A stretch of 64,000 nt of DNA, from the NCBI GenBank assembly GCA_947497295.1, contig CANMFU010000002.1:1-64000 (forward strand). Direction: 5' to 3'. The position numbers and the translations under genes were made by a program. This document shows positions 9,869 to 18,387 of the stretch, one piece after another; position 1 is the stretch's first letter, and each line of letters opens with the position of its first letter. Under the pieces are notes generated by a model. It worked only from the letters and a program-made list of their open reading frames with translations, did no database searches and had not been told where the DNA came from. The stretch comes from an uncultured Roseovarius sp. (lineage in GTDB: Bacteria > Pseudomonadota > Alphaproteobacteria > Rhodobacterales > Rhodobacteraceae).

Positions 9869-10654
9869 TCAACTGGCCACCTCCGGGCCGGGCTTGCGGC
9901 TGGAAATCCGGCGCGCGGGGACGCCGCCGTGGATTTCGAACGGCGCCACCTCGCCGGTGACCACAGCCCCTGCGGCGATGATCGCACCGTTACCGATCCG
10001 CGCCCCGTCAAGGATCCGCGCCCCGGCCCCGATCCAGACGTCATTGCCGATCACCACCTCGCCGCGCGTCTCAAGTCCCTGAAGCACCATTGGTCCAGCC
10101 TGCGGGTCAGTGCGATAGCGCCCGCCGCCGATATAGCAGTGACCGGCCACGATGGCATGATCTCCGATGCGGATACCTGAAACGGCAGACAGCGTCGTCT
10201 GGCTGCCGATAGAGCCGCCCTTGCCGATATGCAGGTGCTTTTGCTTGACCACCGCGATCACATCGCGCGCCAAAAGCGTGCCGTCGCCGATCGACAGACC
10301 GCCCTCCTGCGCCGCGCCGCGCGCGTCCAGGGTGCAATTGTCGTCTATCGCCACGCCAGCGCCCAGATGTATGCGGGACGGGCAGCGCAGTATCACGTTG
10401 CGTCCGAAATTCACTCCGCGGCCCACACGCCCGAACAGGCCCGGATACAGCGCCTTGCGCAGCGCATAGCCCGCAGCGCCGGGAAATCCCCCGGCGAGCG
10501 ATGTGGCAAATTCGTATCGCAAAAAGGCCCAGATGCCGGGCCGCCCGACAAAGAATGTCTGATATTTGGCAAAGGCCGAACCGCCTTCGGACAGGGCATC
10601 GACCACGCGATCCTTTTCGGGGGCCGGCTTGCCCTGTTGCACATCCCGCGTCAT
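9869..10654 (-). CDS. Hexapeptide-repeat (LbH) acyltransferase, second copy
   Basis: This 261-residue protein has the same architecture as the gene at 8953-9753. An N-terminal part contains YALRKALYPGLFGRVGRGVNF, where the other has LRRALYPLLLGHCGRGVAF. Left-handed beta-helix repeats then end in IIAAGAVVTGEVAPFEIHGG. The start at 10654 overlaps the stop of the upstream methyltransferase (ATGA). The frame is open further upstream, but that part only reads through the neighbour. It is probably an acetyltransferase for the same glycan; why two are needed is unknown. Confidence 0.84.
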   Translation of the reverse strand: MTRDVQQGKPAPEKDRVVDALSEGGSAFAKYQTFFVGRPGIWAFLRYEFATSLAGGFPGAAGYALRKALYPGLFGRVGRGVNFGRNVILRCPSRIHLGAGVAIDDNCTLDARGAAQEGGLSIGDGTLLARDVIAVVKQKHLHIGKGGSIGSQTTLSAVSGIRIGDHAIVAGHCYIGGGRYRTDPQAGPMVLQGLETRGEVVIGNDVWIGAGARILDGARIGNGAIIAAGAVVTGEVAPFEIHGGVPARRISSRKPGPEVAS

Positions 10655-11388
10655 GACAGGCGATCCGCGCGCAGCACGACCGGCGTGCCAAAGGTCCGGT
10701 CCAGCCCAATGGCCCGCAACGCTGCCTCGCAACCATGCGAGACGCGCGGCGCCTTCAGCATCCGGTGCAGGACCATGGGCAGCACGAACTGCCCCACCTC
10801 ACCCGCGACGCCAAACCCAAGCCTGCCCAGCTGTGCATGAACGTCACGGCGCGCCATGGTGGCATAGTCGCGGGTATTGCCCTCGGCCCGCTTCTTGGCC
10901 CACAGCAGGAGCGGCTTGGCCCGGTTGGCCCCGCCGGGCAACGGAAAATCGACGATCACGGCCCGCCGCGCCACGCGCGTCATTTCGCCCAGCAGCGCCT
11001 GCCAATCACCGACATGGGCCATCATCCGCAATGCCAGCACCACGTCAAAGCTCTGATCTGCGAATGGCAGATGCAACAGCTCCCCGACCTGCCGCTCAAG
11101 CAACGGGTGATCCAGATCTGCCACCTGCCCCCACGCCGCACGGCTGCTGGAAACCACGGTGACGCGATGCCCCGCCGCCAGAAGCGGGCGCGCGGATTGC
11201 CCGTGCCCACCCCCGACATCCAGGATCGACGCCCCCGGCAGATCGCGCAGGAACCCCAGCAGCGCGTCGGTTTGCCGGGTCAGCAGATATGCCCCTGCCG
11301 GACCGGCGAACCGTGCGGCATAGCGATCGCCCGATGGGTCCAGATCCGCATCGGGCGCCCCGATATCGGCGATGGCCGGATCGCTCAC
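10651..11388 (-). CDS. Class I SAM-dependent methyltransferase
   Basis: The 245-residue protein has a clear SAM-binding motif I, ILDVGGGHGQSARPLL, near residue 55, and LLHLPFADQSFDVVLALRMM as motifs II/III. It is a Methyltransf_11-like fold. The start overlaps the stop of the epimerase gene (ATGA, 11385-11388) and its own stop overlaps the next gene, so three genes are translationally coupled. The methyl acceptor is not evident; a lipid or lipid-linked sugar is plausible given the neighbours. Confidence 0.83.
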   Translation of the reverse strand: MSDPAIADIGAPDADLDPSGDRYAARFAGPAGAYLLTRQTDALLGFLRDLPGASILDVGGGHGQSARPLLAAGHRVTVVSSSRAAWGQVADLDHPLLERQVGELLHLPFADQSFDVVLALRMMAHVGDWQALLGEMTRVARRAVIVDFPLPGGANRAKPLLLWAKKRAEGNTRDYATMARRDVHAQLGRLGFGVAGEVGQFVLPMVLHRMLKAPRVSHGCEAALRAIGLDRTFGTPVVLRADRLS

Positions 11389-12413
11389 GCCGCCTGCCTC
11401 GGTTTAGCGGGGGCAAGCCGGCCGGTTTCACGATACCATGCCGCCGTCAGGCGCAGCCCTTCGGCCAAGCTCGTTTGCGGTTGAAACCCGATGGTGCGCT
11501 TGGCCTTGTCCACGGAAAAAGCGCGCGCTTTGGTAAAGAACGACACCCGGCGACGATGCAGCGGCGGGTCGATCCCGAAAGGTTTGCACATTGCCTCACA
11601 CACCACAGCGGCAGCCATCAGCGGCGCAACCGGCAGGTGGCCGCGTGGCGGCGCGACGTCCAGAACGCGCGCCACTTCGGCCACCAGAAGGTTGAGCGTG
11701 GTGTAATTTTCGTCGCCGATCAGAAACACCTCGCCCACCGCGGCGGGATGTTCGGCGGCCAGAATCAATCCTTGGACGATGTCATCGATGTAGGTCATGT
11801 GATAGGCAATCTCGCCGTCACCGAACATGCGGAACGTCCCGTTGCCCACTGTGCGGAACAGCTTGAGAAAGCGCGTGTCGCCGGGCCCATAGATGCCGGT
11901 GGGGCGGATGACCGATACCGGTGCGCCCCGTGCCATCGCTGCGCGCGCGATCTCTTCGCCCTCAAGTTTCGAGCGCTGATAGACGTCGCCGGGACTAAAG
12001 GGCGTTTCCTCGGTCGCGGGAATTTCCACGACGTCGCCATGCACGCCGCAGGTTGAGCAGTGCACGATCCGCGCGACGCCTGCTGTGTCGGCTGCGTCCA
12101 GCAGATACTGAACCGCGTCGCGATTCACCCGGAAATAATAGTCGTCCGGATGGCTGGCATCGCGGTAGGCCGCGGCAATGTTGAACAGGTGCGTGACCCC
12201 CTCCATCGACCGCGCGATTGCGGCGGCATCCGTCAGATCGCCCTGCGTCACCTCGATGCCCTGCCCGCGCAGTGTCCGCGCCGCCTCACCGTCCGCGTCA
12301 CGCACCATCGCGCGCACGCGATAGCCCCGCGTCACAAGAGTTTCAGCCAACCGTCCCCCGGTGAATCCCGTAGCACCGGTCACGAGCGCCAGGCCCTTGG
12401 CTTCATCGGTCAT
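11385..12413 (-). CDS. Extended-SDR NAD(P)-dependent sugar epimerase/dehydratase
   Basis: The 342-residue protein opens with LALVTGATGFTGGRLAE, the nucleotide-binding glycine motif of extended short-chain dehydrogenases. The catalytic YxxxK appears as VYQRSKLEGEE near residue 143. IRPTGIYGPGD and HMTYIDDIVQGLILA are typical of nucleotide-sugar epimerases and dihydroflavonol-reductase-like enzymes. It is the first gene of the coupled run that continues leftwards to 6305. It may make or modify an activated sugar or polyprenyl sugar; the exact reaction cannot be assigned. Confidence 0.83.
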   Translation of the reverse strand: MTDEAKGLALVTGATGFTGGRLAETLVTRGYRVRAMVRDADGEAARTLRGQGIEVTQGDLTDAAAIARSMEGVTHLFNIAAAYRDASHPDDYYFRVNRDAVQYLLDAADTAGVARIVHCSTCGVHGDVVEIPATEETPFSPGDVYQRSKLEGEEIARAAMARGAPVSVIRPTGIYGPGDTRFLKLFRTVGNGTFRMFGDGEIAYHMTYIDDIVQGLILAAEHPAAVGEVFLIGDENYTTLNLLVAEVARVLDVAPPRGHLPVAPLMAAAVVCEAMCKPFGIDPPLHRRRVSFFTKARAFSVDKAKRTIGFQPQTSLAEGLRLTAAWYRETGRLAPAKPRQAA

Positions 12414-13014
12414 ATTTAGAATGCCTCATTACAAAATCGCTACCTGAACTGTGTGGATCGGCGCAGAAAACCGCGCGCCCGGTACGGCGCTGAAATCCAC
12501 GCCCCGCCCACTTATTATTTACTCATCATACCGTAGCGCAATGCGTCCGTCGACAATTCTGAGCAAACACATCCGGGGGTTGAACCCGTCCGGGTCGTTG
12601 CGCCGGCAGCATTATGCCGAAGGCGCCAAATCCTTTGCTTAAGCGTGTCGGAGCATATCCAAACCAGAGATTTCCATTAACGCGTTCACGTTTGGCTTTG
12701 TAGCATCGTGCCGCAGCGGACCGTTGGCAAACGCAAGACCGCTCCGCCAGGGCGCCACCGAAGACGTCATCTGACATACGCAGCCGCCTCAGCTTTTTTT
12801 CAAGAACTCCAGCTGCGTTCCAAAGCAGTTTTCCTTCAGACGGATGGCGGCACCTTTGCGCGTGCGCATTCTGAGTGGACCGGCCTAACCTGAACGACAT
12901 TCACGAAACTCTCGGTCTCACTCGTTCACCAGAGCGGTCCAAACTCTGCACAGATCGGACCGCATTATCATGCCCGCAACCTCATAGGTAATCCTCCTGC
13001 GCCGCGGCGCGCCC
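12414..13014. other. Intergenic region upstream of the epimerase operon and downstream of potI
   Basis: About 600 bases without a supportable gene. The part next to 12413 should hold the promoter of the epimerase-led operon. A 12-base GC palindrome (GCGCCGCGGCGC, 12999-13010) lies just beyond the potI stop, but no T-run follows it on the minus strand. The open frame 12526-12900 on the minus strand matches no family I recognise. Confidence 0.4.
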
Positions 13015-13824
13015 TCAGCGCCGAGACATCCTTTTGCTGCGGTTTATCTGCAAGGCCGCGACTATGATCCCCAGCGACACCAGTCCGATGATGATCGTGG
13101 CCAGCGCGTTGACATCCGGGCTGACCCCCAGCCGGACCTTGGAGAAGATGACCATCGGCAGCGTCGACGCGCCGGGGCCGGAAACAAAGCTGGCAACCAC
13201 CAGATCGTCCAAGCTGAGCGTGAAGGCCAGCAGCCAGCCCGACATCAGCGCCGGCGCGATCACCGGCAGCGTCACGTCGAAGAACACCCGCACCGGACGC
13301 GCGCCCAGATCCAGCGCCGCCTCTTCGATGGACAGGTCCATATCGACCAGCCGCGACTGGATGATCACCGCCGAATAGGCCGCGCCAAAGGTTGAATGCG
13401 CGATGATGATGGTCAGCAACCCCCGCCCGCCGGGCCAGCCGATGACATTCTCCATCGCCACGAACATCAACAGCAGGGACAGGCCGATGATGACCTCGGG
13501 CATGACCAGCGGCGCGGTGATCATCATGCTCAGCAGCGTCTTGCTGCGGAAGCGCCGGAACCGGATCAGCACGAAGGAGGCGACCGTGCCGATCACCACC
13601 GACAGGGTCGCGCTGGCCAGTGCGATGCGCAGGCTGACCCAGGCGGCGTCCAGGATTTGCGGATCGCGGAACAGCTCGCCATACCATTTGGTCGAGAAGC
13701 CCCCCCAGACCGTCACCAGACGGCTTTCGTTAAAGCTGAAGATCACCAGCGACAGGATCGGCGCGTAAAGGAACACGAACCCCAAGATGCCGACGATCAT
13801 GAGGAATCGGGATTTACGTTTCAT
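13015..13824 (-). CDS. potI: Putrescine/polyamine ABC transporter permease PotI
   Basis: This 269-residue inner-membrane protein has six predicted helices. Its cytoplasmic EAA loop (EEAALDLGARPVRVFFDVTLP) contacts the ATPase. Length and sequence match the second permease of spermidine/putrescine transporters. The start overlaps the potH stop by one base at 13824. It is the last gene of the puuAB-potFGHI run. Substrate specificity for putrescine is inferred mainly from the adjacent puuA and puuB. Confidence 0.9.
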   Translation of the reverse strand: MKRKSRFLMIVGILGFVFLYAPILSLVIFSFNESRLVTVWGGFSTKWYGELFRDPQILDAAWVSLRIALASATLSVVIGTVASFVLIRFRRFRSKTLLSMMITAPLVMPEVIIGLSLLLMFVAMENVIGWPGGRGLLTIIIAHSTFGAAYSAVIIQSRLVDMDLSIEEAALDLGARPVRVFFDVTLPVIAPALMSGWLLAFTLSLDDLVVASFVSGPGASTLPMVIFSKVRLGVSPDVNALATIIIGLVSLGIIVAALQINRSKRMSRR

Positions 13825-14753
13825 CAGGATTCCCCTCCGCCCGAAGCCTGCGCCCAGCGCAACAGCATGATCGGTATCACCAGCACGAACAGCATCACGA
13901 TGGCCACGGACGAGGCAATCGGCCAGTCCCGGTTCGAGAAGAATTCATTCCAGAGAACCTGCCCGATCATCAGAGTGTCCGGCCCGCCAAGCAGCGCCGG
14001 GATGACAAATTCGCCGACCGCGGGAATGAACACCAGCATGCAGCCCGCGATGATCCCGCTCATCGACAGCGGCAGAGTGACGGTAAAGAACGTAGTGACC
14101 GGGCGCGCGCCCAGATCGGCCGACGCCTCTAAATAAGCCTCGTCCAGTTTCACCAGATTGGCATAAAGCGGCAGGATCATGAACGGCAGATAAGTATAGA
14201 CGACGCCGACATAGACCGCGAAATCAGTTTGCAGCATCACCAGCGGTTCGTCGATGATGCCGACGTTCATCAGAAGATTATTGATAATGCCATTGCCCTT
14301 GAGAAATCCGATCCACGCATAGACGCGCAGCAGGAAAGACGTCCAGAACGGCAAGATCACCATCATCAGCAGCAGGTTACGCCGTTCAGGCGCCGAGCGC
14401 GCGATCAGATAGGCCATCGGGTATCCAATCAGCAGCGCGATGATGGTGGAAATGGCGGCGATCTTGACCGACCCAAGATAGGCGGCGACGTAAAGCGGAT
14501 CTTCCAGCAGGAACATGTAGTTGCCGAAATTCAGGTTAATCGTGAAAAATCCATCGACCCACTCCGTGATCGGCAAATAGGGCGGCCGGGCAATAGCGGC
14601 CTCAGAAAAGGATATCTTCGCAACCACCAAAAACGGGATAAGGAAGAATACCAGGAGCCAGACGGTCGGAATAGCAATGACCAGAAGGCGCCCCTTCAGA
14701 CCCATCCGGCCCAGAAGCGCCCCGATCCGCGATCCAAGCGGCAGGCTGTTCAT
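13824..14753 (-). CDS. potH: Putrescine/polyamine ABC transporter permease PotH
   Basis: The 309-residue permease has an EAA loop, EASADLGARPVTTFFTVTLP, near residue 215, and six helices with the usual large loop after the first. It pairs with PotI to form the membrane channel of a polyamine importer. Its start codon overlaps the potG stop (ATGA, 14750-14753) and its stop overlaps the potI start, so expression is tightly coupled. Confidence 0.9.
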   Translation of the reverse strand: MNSLPLGSRIGALLGRMGLKGRLLVIAIPTVWLLVFFLIPFLVVAKISFSEAAIARPPYLPITEWVDGFFTINLNFGNYMFLLEDPLYVAAYLGSVKIAAISTIIALLIGYPMAYLIARSAPERRNLLLMMVILPFWTSFLLRVYAWIGFLKGNGIINNLLMNVGIIDEPLVMLQTDFAVYVGVVYTYLPFMILPLYANLVKLDEAYLEASADLGARPVTTFFTVTLPLSMSGIIAGCMLVFIPAVGEFVIPALLGGPDTLMIGQVLWNEFFSNRDWPIASSVAIVMLFVLVIPIMLLRWAQASGGGES

Positions 14754-15889
14754 GACGTCACCACGATACCGGCGCTGCCGGCCCAGCCCAGATTTACCCG
14801 GTCCTTGTAGGTCAGCGCGCTTTCTTCGGAGCGAGCCTGATTGGATTGGCTGACGCGCAACATTTTGCCGCTGTCCAGCCGCACCTGATAGACCGAGGAA
14901 TTGCCCAGATAGGCAATCTCGTCGATGGTGCCGCTCAGCTTGTTGCGCAGATCGCCCAGATCGCCCTTGCTGATCTGCACCTTTTCCGGGCGCACCGCGA
15001 CGGCAACTTTCTGGCCGATCACGCCGCTGATACCGTGCGGCACGTATATGTCCCCACCGGCATCGGGCGAGCGGACCATAACATGATCCTCGCCATCCTC
15101 GGTGATGCGGCCCTCGAATATGTTAACGGATCCGATGAAATCTGCGACGAACCGGTTTTGCGGGAATTCGTAGATCTCGCGCGGGGTGCCGACCTGTACG
15201 ATTTGGCCTGCGGTCATCACGCCGATCCGGCTGGACAGGGTCATCGCCTCTTCCTGATCGTGGGTAACGACGACAAAGGTCACGCCCAAGCTTTCCTGAA
15301 TATTGATCAGTTCGAACTGGGTTTCTTCGCGCAGTTTCTTGTCCAGCGCACCCAGAGGTTCGTCCAGCATCAGCAGCTTGGGCTTTTTCACCAGCGAGCG
15401 GGCCAGCGCGACGCGCTGGCGTTGGCCGCCGGACAGTTGATGCGGCTTGCGGGTGGCGAAGTCGTCCATCTGCACCAGCGACAGCATTTCGGTGACGCGG
15501 GTGGCGATCTCGGCCTTGGGCAGTCCGTCGCGTTTCAACCCGTAGGCGATGTTCTTTTCCACGCTCATATGCGGAAACAGCGCGTAGGATTGGAACATCA
15601 TGTTGGTGGGACGGTCATAGGGCGCGATGCCGGCCTGATCCTGTCCGTCGATGATGATCTGGCCCGAACTGAGATCCTCAAACCCCGAGAGCATCCGCAG
15701 CAAAGTCGACTTGCCGCAGCCTGATCCGCCCAAAAGGCAAAATATCTCACCTTTGTAGACGTCCAGCGAGACATTGTTCACGGCGGTAAAGCTGCCGAAC
15801 TTCTTGGTTACGTTGTTGATCTGCAAAAAGGGCACCGCGCTTGGATCGTTCCAAGGTTTCGCATCAGGCACTGGAGTCGCTTCGGACAT
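14750..15889 (-). CDS. potG: Putrescine/polyamine ABC transporter ATPase PotG
   Basis: The 379-residue ATPase has Walker A GGSGCGKSTLLR, the signature LSGGQRQRVALARSLV, Walker B LLMLDEPLGALD and the switch histidine in VTHDQEEAM. A C-terminal TOBE regulatory domain (about residues 290-375) follows. This is the layout of the MalK/PotA/PotG class. The ATG at 15889 is preferred over 15907 because GGGAG lies five bases before it. It powers uptake through PotH and PotI. Confidence 0.92.
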   Translation of the reverse strand: MSEATPVPDAKPWNDPSAVPFLQINNVTKKFGSFTAVNNVSLDVYKGEIFCLLGGSGCGKSTLLRMLSGFEDLSSGQIIIDGQDQAGIAPYDRPTNMMFQSYALFPHMSVEKNIAYGLKRDGLPKAEIATRVTEMLSLVQMDDFATRKPHQLSGGQRQRVALARSLVKKPKLLMLDEPLGALDKKLREETQFELINIQESLGVTFVVVTHDQEEAMTLSSRIGVMTAGQIVQVGTPREIYEFPQNRFVADFIGSVNIFEGRITEDGEDHVMVRSPDAGGDIYVPHGISGVIGQKVAVAVRPEKVQISKGDLGDLRNKLSGTIDEIAYLGNSSVYQVRLDSGKMLRVSQSNQARSEESALTYKDRVNLGWAGSAGIVVTS

Positions 15890-15918
15890 GGTTGCTCCCA
15901 AATTCATCTTGGAGAATA

Positions 15919-15949
15919 GTTGCCGCCCGGGCCGGGTCCGGGCGGCAAC
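15919..15949 (-). terminator. Intercistronic hairpin between potF and potG
   Basis: Twelve bases (15919-15930, GTTGCCGCCCGG) are the exact reverse complement of 15938-15949, with a seven-base loop. The hairpin lies nine bases beyond the potF stop and 30 bases before the potG start. There is no T-run. Such hairpins after a binding-protein gene commonly stabilise the upstream message or thin out transcription into the rest of the operon, giving excess binding protein; here that role is inferred. Confidence 0.75.
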
Positions 15950-15957
15950 CCACGCGA

Positions 15958-17040
15958 TTATTTGCCGGTCTTGATCGTGGTCCAGGCGCGGGTCAGCGTC
16001 CGGTCATAGCGCGCCGAGTGCGGCTTGAGCGCGAACATCTTGGCGCGAACGTCCTGAGGCGGATAGATACCGGGATCGTTGGCCACGTCTTCGTCTACGA
16101 ACTCGGTCGCGGCGGTGTTTGGGTTACCGAAATAGACATAGTTGGTGATGTCTGCCGCCACCTTCGGCTCAAGAATATAGTCAATGAATTTCAGCGCGTT
16201 CTCGGGGTTGGGTGCATCGTCGGGGATCGCCAGCATGTCGAAGCCGATCTGTGCGCCCTCTTTCGGGATCGCGTAGGTGATATTGATCCCCTGACCTGCC
16301 TCGGCGGCACGGTCACGCGCTTGCAGCACGTCGCCCGAATAGCCGACCGCGGCGCAGATATCGCCATTGGCCAGATCGTTGATATATTGCGACGAATGGA
16401 AATAGCGGATGTAGGGACGCACTCCCATCAACAGCTCGCTTGCCTTCTCCAGATCGGCCTTGTCCTCAGAGTTTGGATCAAGCCCCAGATAATTCAGCGC
16501 CGGCGCCATGATCTCGGATGGGGAATCCAGCACGACAAGGCCGCAATCGGCCAGCTTGGCGGCGGTGTCGGGATCAAACACCATGTCCCAGCTGCCGATT
16601 TTATCTGCGTCAATGCGCTCGGCAACCATGTCGACATTATAGCCGATCCCGGTGGAGAACATCATGTAGGGGACGCCATAAGTGTTGTCGGGGTCGTTCA
16701 CGGCGATGATCTTGAGGATATCGGGATCAAGATTGCCGTAATTCTCCAGCTTGTCCTTGTCGATCTCGGCAAACAGGCCTGCCTGCGCCTGCCGGGCCAG
16801 AAATTCGATCGACGGCACCACCACGTCATAGCCGCTGGACCCGGTCAGCATCTTGGCCTCCAGCACTTCATTGCTGTCGAAAACATCGTAATTCACCGTG
16901 ATGCCGGTTTTCGCCTCGAAATTCTCAACGGTATCGGGGGCCACATAATCGGACCAGTGATAGACGTTCAGCTCGCTTTCGGCCCACGCCGCACCGGCGG
17001 TCAGCGCAAGCGCGCTACAGATCAATGTCGTTTTTCTCAT
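15958..17040 (-). CDS. potF: Putrescine-binding periplasmic protein PotF
   Basis: The 360-residue protein has a cleavable signal peptide (MRKTTLICSALALTAGAAWA, cut after AWA). The mature part begins SELNVYHWSDYVAPDT, where the WSDY segment matches the polyamine-binding site of PotF and PotD. It captures putrescine in the periplasm and delivers it to PotH/PotI. GGGAGG lies seven bases before the ATG. It follows puuB by 36 bases. Confidence 0.92.
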   Translation of the reverse strand: MRKTTLICSALALTAGAAWAESELNVYHWSDYVAPDTVENFEAKTGITVNYDVFDSNEVLEAKMLTGSSGYDVVVPSIEFLARQAQAGLFAEIDKDKLENYGNLDPDILKIIAVNDPDNTYGVPYMMFSTGIGYNVDMVAERIDADKIGSWDMVFDPDTAAKLADCGLVVLDSPSEIMAPALNYLGLDPNSEDKADLEKASELLMGVRPYIRYFHSSQYINDLANGDICAAVGYSGDVLQARDRAAEAGQGINITYAIPKEGAQIGFDMLAIPDDAPNPENALKFIDYILEPKVAADITNYVYFGNPNTAATEFVDEDVANDPGIYPPQDVRAKMFALKPHSARYDRTLTRAWTTIKTGK

Positions 17041-17076
17041 CGTATCCTCCCTTTGGATTTTTTTTTATTCTTTTTG

Positions 17077-18387
17077 TCACACGCCAAGCTTATCGCGCAG
17101 GCCATACCACCATGAACCCACTACCGAATACGGCACCCGAAACATGCGGCCGCCGGGGAATGGATACCATGGCACTTTGGCAAAGACGTCAAAGCGGGTC
17201 AGGTCGCCGTCTATCGCCTCCGACAGGATGCGCCCGAAAGTATGTGATCCGGTAACGCCGTGGCCGCTATAGCCATGCGCGAAATAGGTGTTGGCGCCGA
17301 TGCGGCCCATCTGCGGTACGCGACTGAACGACAGGGCGAAATTACCGCTCCAGGCGTAGTCGATCTTTACGCCCTTGAGCTGCGGGAACACCTTGTCCAT
17401 GTTGCGCTGCAGCTTGGCCTTGATGTCGCTGGGGTCCGCGCCACCGTAGACCGTACCGCCGCCGAACAGCATGCGGTTGTCGCCCGACAGACGGTAGTAA
17501 TCGAGGATATAGCGGATATCCTCGACGCAGACGTCGGTCGGGATCAAATCGCGCGCACGCTCGTCGCCCAGGGGTTCGGTCGCCATCACCTGCGTCGACA
17601 CCGGCATCACCCGCGAGGTCAGCGTCGGCACCACATGGCCGAGGTAGGCGTTGCCGCACAGAACCAGCGTCTTGCAGGTCATCGACCCCTTGGCGGTTCT
17701 GACCACAGGCCGGGCTGCAGCGTGATCGACGTCGATGACGGGGGACATTTCATAGATCGTGCCACCATTCTTCTCAAACGCCGCCGCCTCGCCCAGCGCC
17801 AGGTTCAGCGGGTGCATATGGCCGCCCGAATGATCGATCAGTCCGCCCGCGTAAAGGTCGGAATTCACATGCTTGCGCAGCTGCTCCTTGTCCAGCATCT
17901 CCTGGTTCTTGATGCCGTAGCTGGCCCACAGCTTCATCCGGTCTTCCAACTCGCCCATATGGGCGCTGGTCAGGCCGGTAAACACGTTGCCCTCCTTCAG
18001 ATCGCACTTGATGTCATAGGTGCTGATCCGCTCGCGGATGATCTCGCCGCCCTCCTGCACCAGACCGGCGACAAATGTGGCAGTGTCCTGACCATAGCGC
18101 TTTTTGATCGTCTGAAGGCTGGCGTTCAGCCCGTTGACGATCTGCCCGCCATTGCGCCCCGAGGCGCCCCAGCCGACCTGCGCGCCCTCGATGATGGCGA
18201 CCTTGTAGCCCTTTTCGGCCAGGTGCAGACCGGTCGACAGACCGCTATACCCGGCGCCAACAATGCAGATGTCGACCTGCTGTTCGCCGCTCAGCGCGGG
18301 CCGCTCTGGCGCGGGGTTGGCCGAGGCTGCGTAGTAGCTGGTGGTGTGGCTGCCGTCGCCGGCATAGGATTGGTTCTGAGCAGACAT
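17077..18387 (-). CDS. puuB: Gamma-glutamylputrescine oxidase (FAD-dependent)
   Basis: The 436-residue flavoenzyme has an N-terminal ADP-binding fold (DICIVGAGYSGLSTGLHLAE near residue 40) and ASGRNGGQIVNG, typical of DAO-family oxidases of the PuuB/OrdL type. PuuB oxidises gamma-glutamylputrescine to gamma-glutamyl-aminobutyraldehyde, releasing ammonia and peroxide. Its ATG at 18387 shares one base with the puuA stop (TGATG). The place between puuA and potF supports the assignment. The next enzymes, PuuC and PuuD, are not in the window. Confidence 0.88.
   Translation of the reverse strand: MSAQNQSYAGDGSHTTSYYAASANPAPERPALSGEQQVDICIVGAGYSGLSTGLHLAEKGYKVAIIEGAQVGWGASGRNGGQIVNGLNASLQTIKKRYGQDTATFVAGLVQEGGEIIRERISTYDIKCDLKEGNVFTGLTSAHMGELEDRMKLWASYGIKNQEMLDKEQLRKHVNSDLYAGGLIDHSGGHMHPLNLALGEAAAFEKNGGTIYEMSPVIDVDHAAARPVVRTAKGSMTCKTLVLCGNAYLGHVVPTLTSRVMPVSTQVMATEPLGDERARDLIPTDVCVEDIRYILDYYRLSGDNRMLFGGGTVYGGADPSDIKAKLQRNMDKVFPQLKGVKIDYAWSGNFALSFSRVPQMGRIGANTYFAHGYSGHGVTGSHTFGRILSEAIDGDLTRFDVFAKVPWYPFPGGRMFRVPYSVVGSWWYGLRDKLGV

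Noticed and set aside
12526..12900. A possible 124-residue minus-strand protein between potI and the epimerase gene
   Set aside because: No ribosome site and no recognisable family; its composition looks like non-coding sequence.
12999..13010. GCGCCGCGGCGC palindrome beyond potI as a terminator
   Set aside because: No loop of useful size and no T-run; such GC palindromes arise easily in this base composition.
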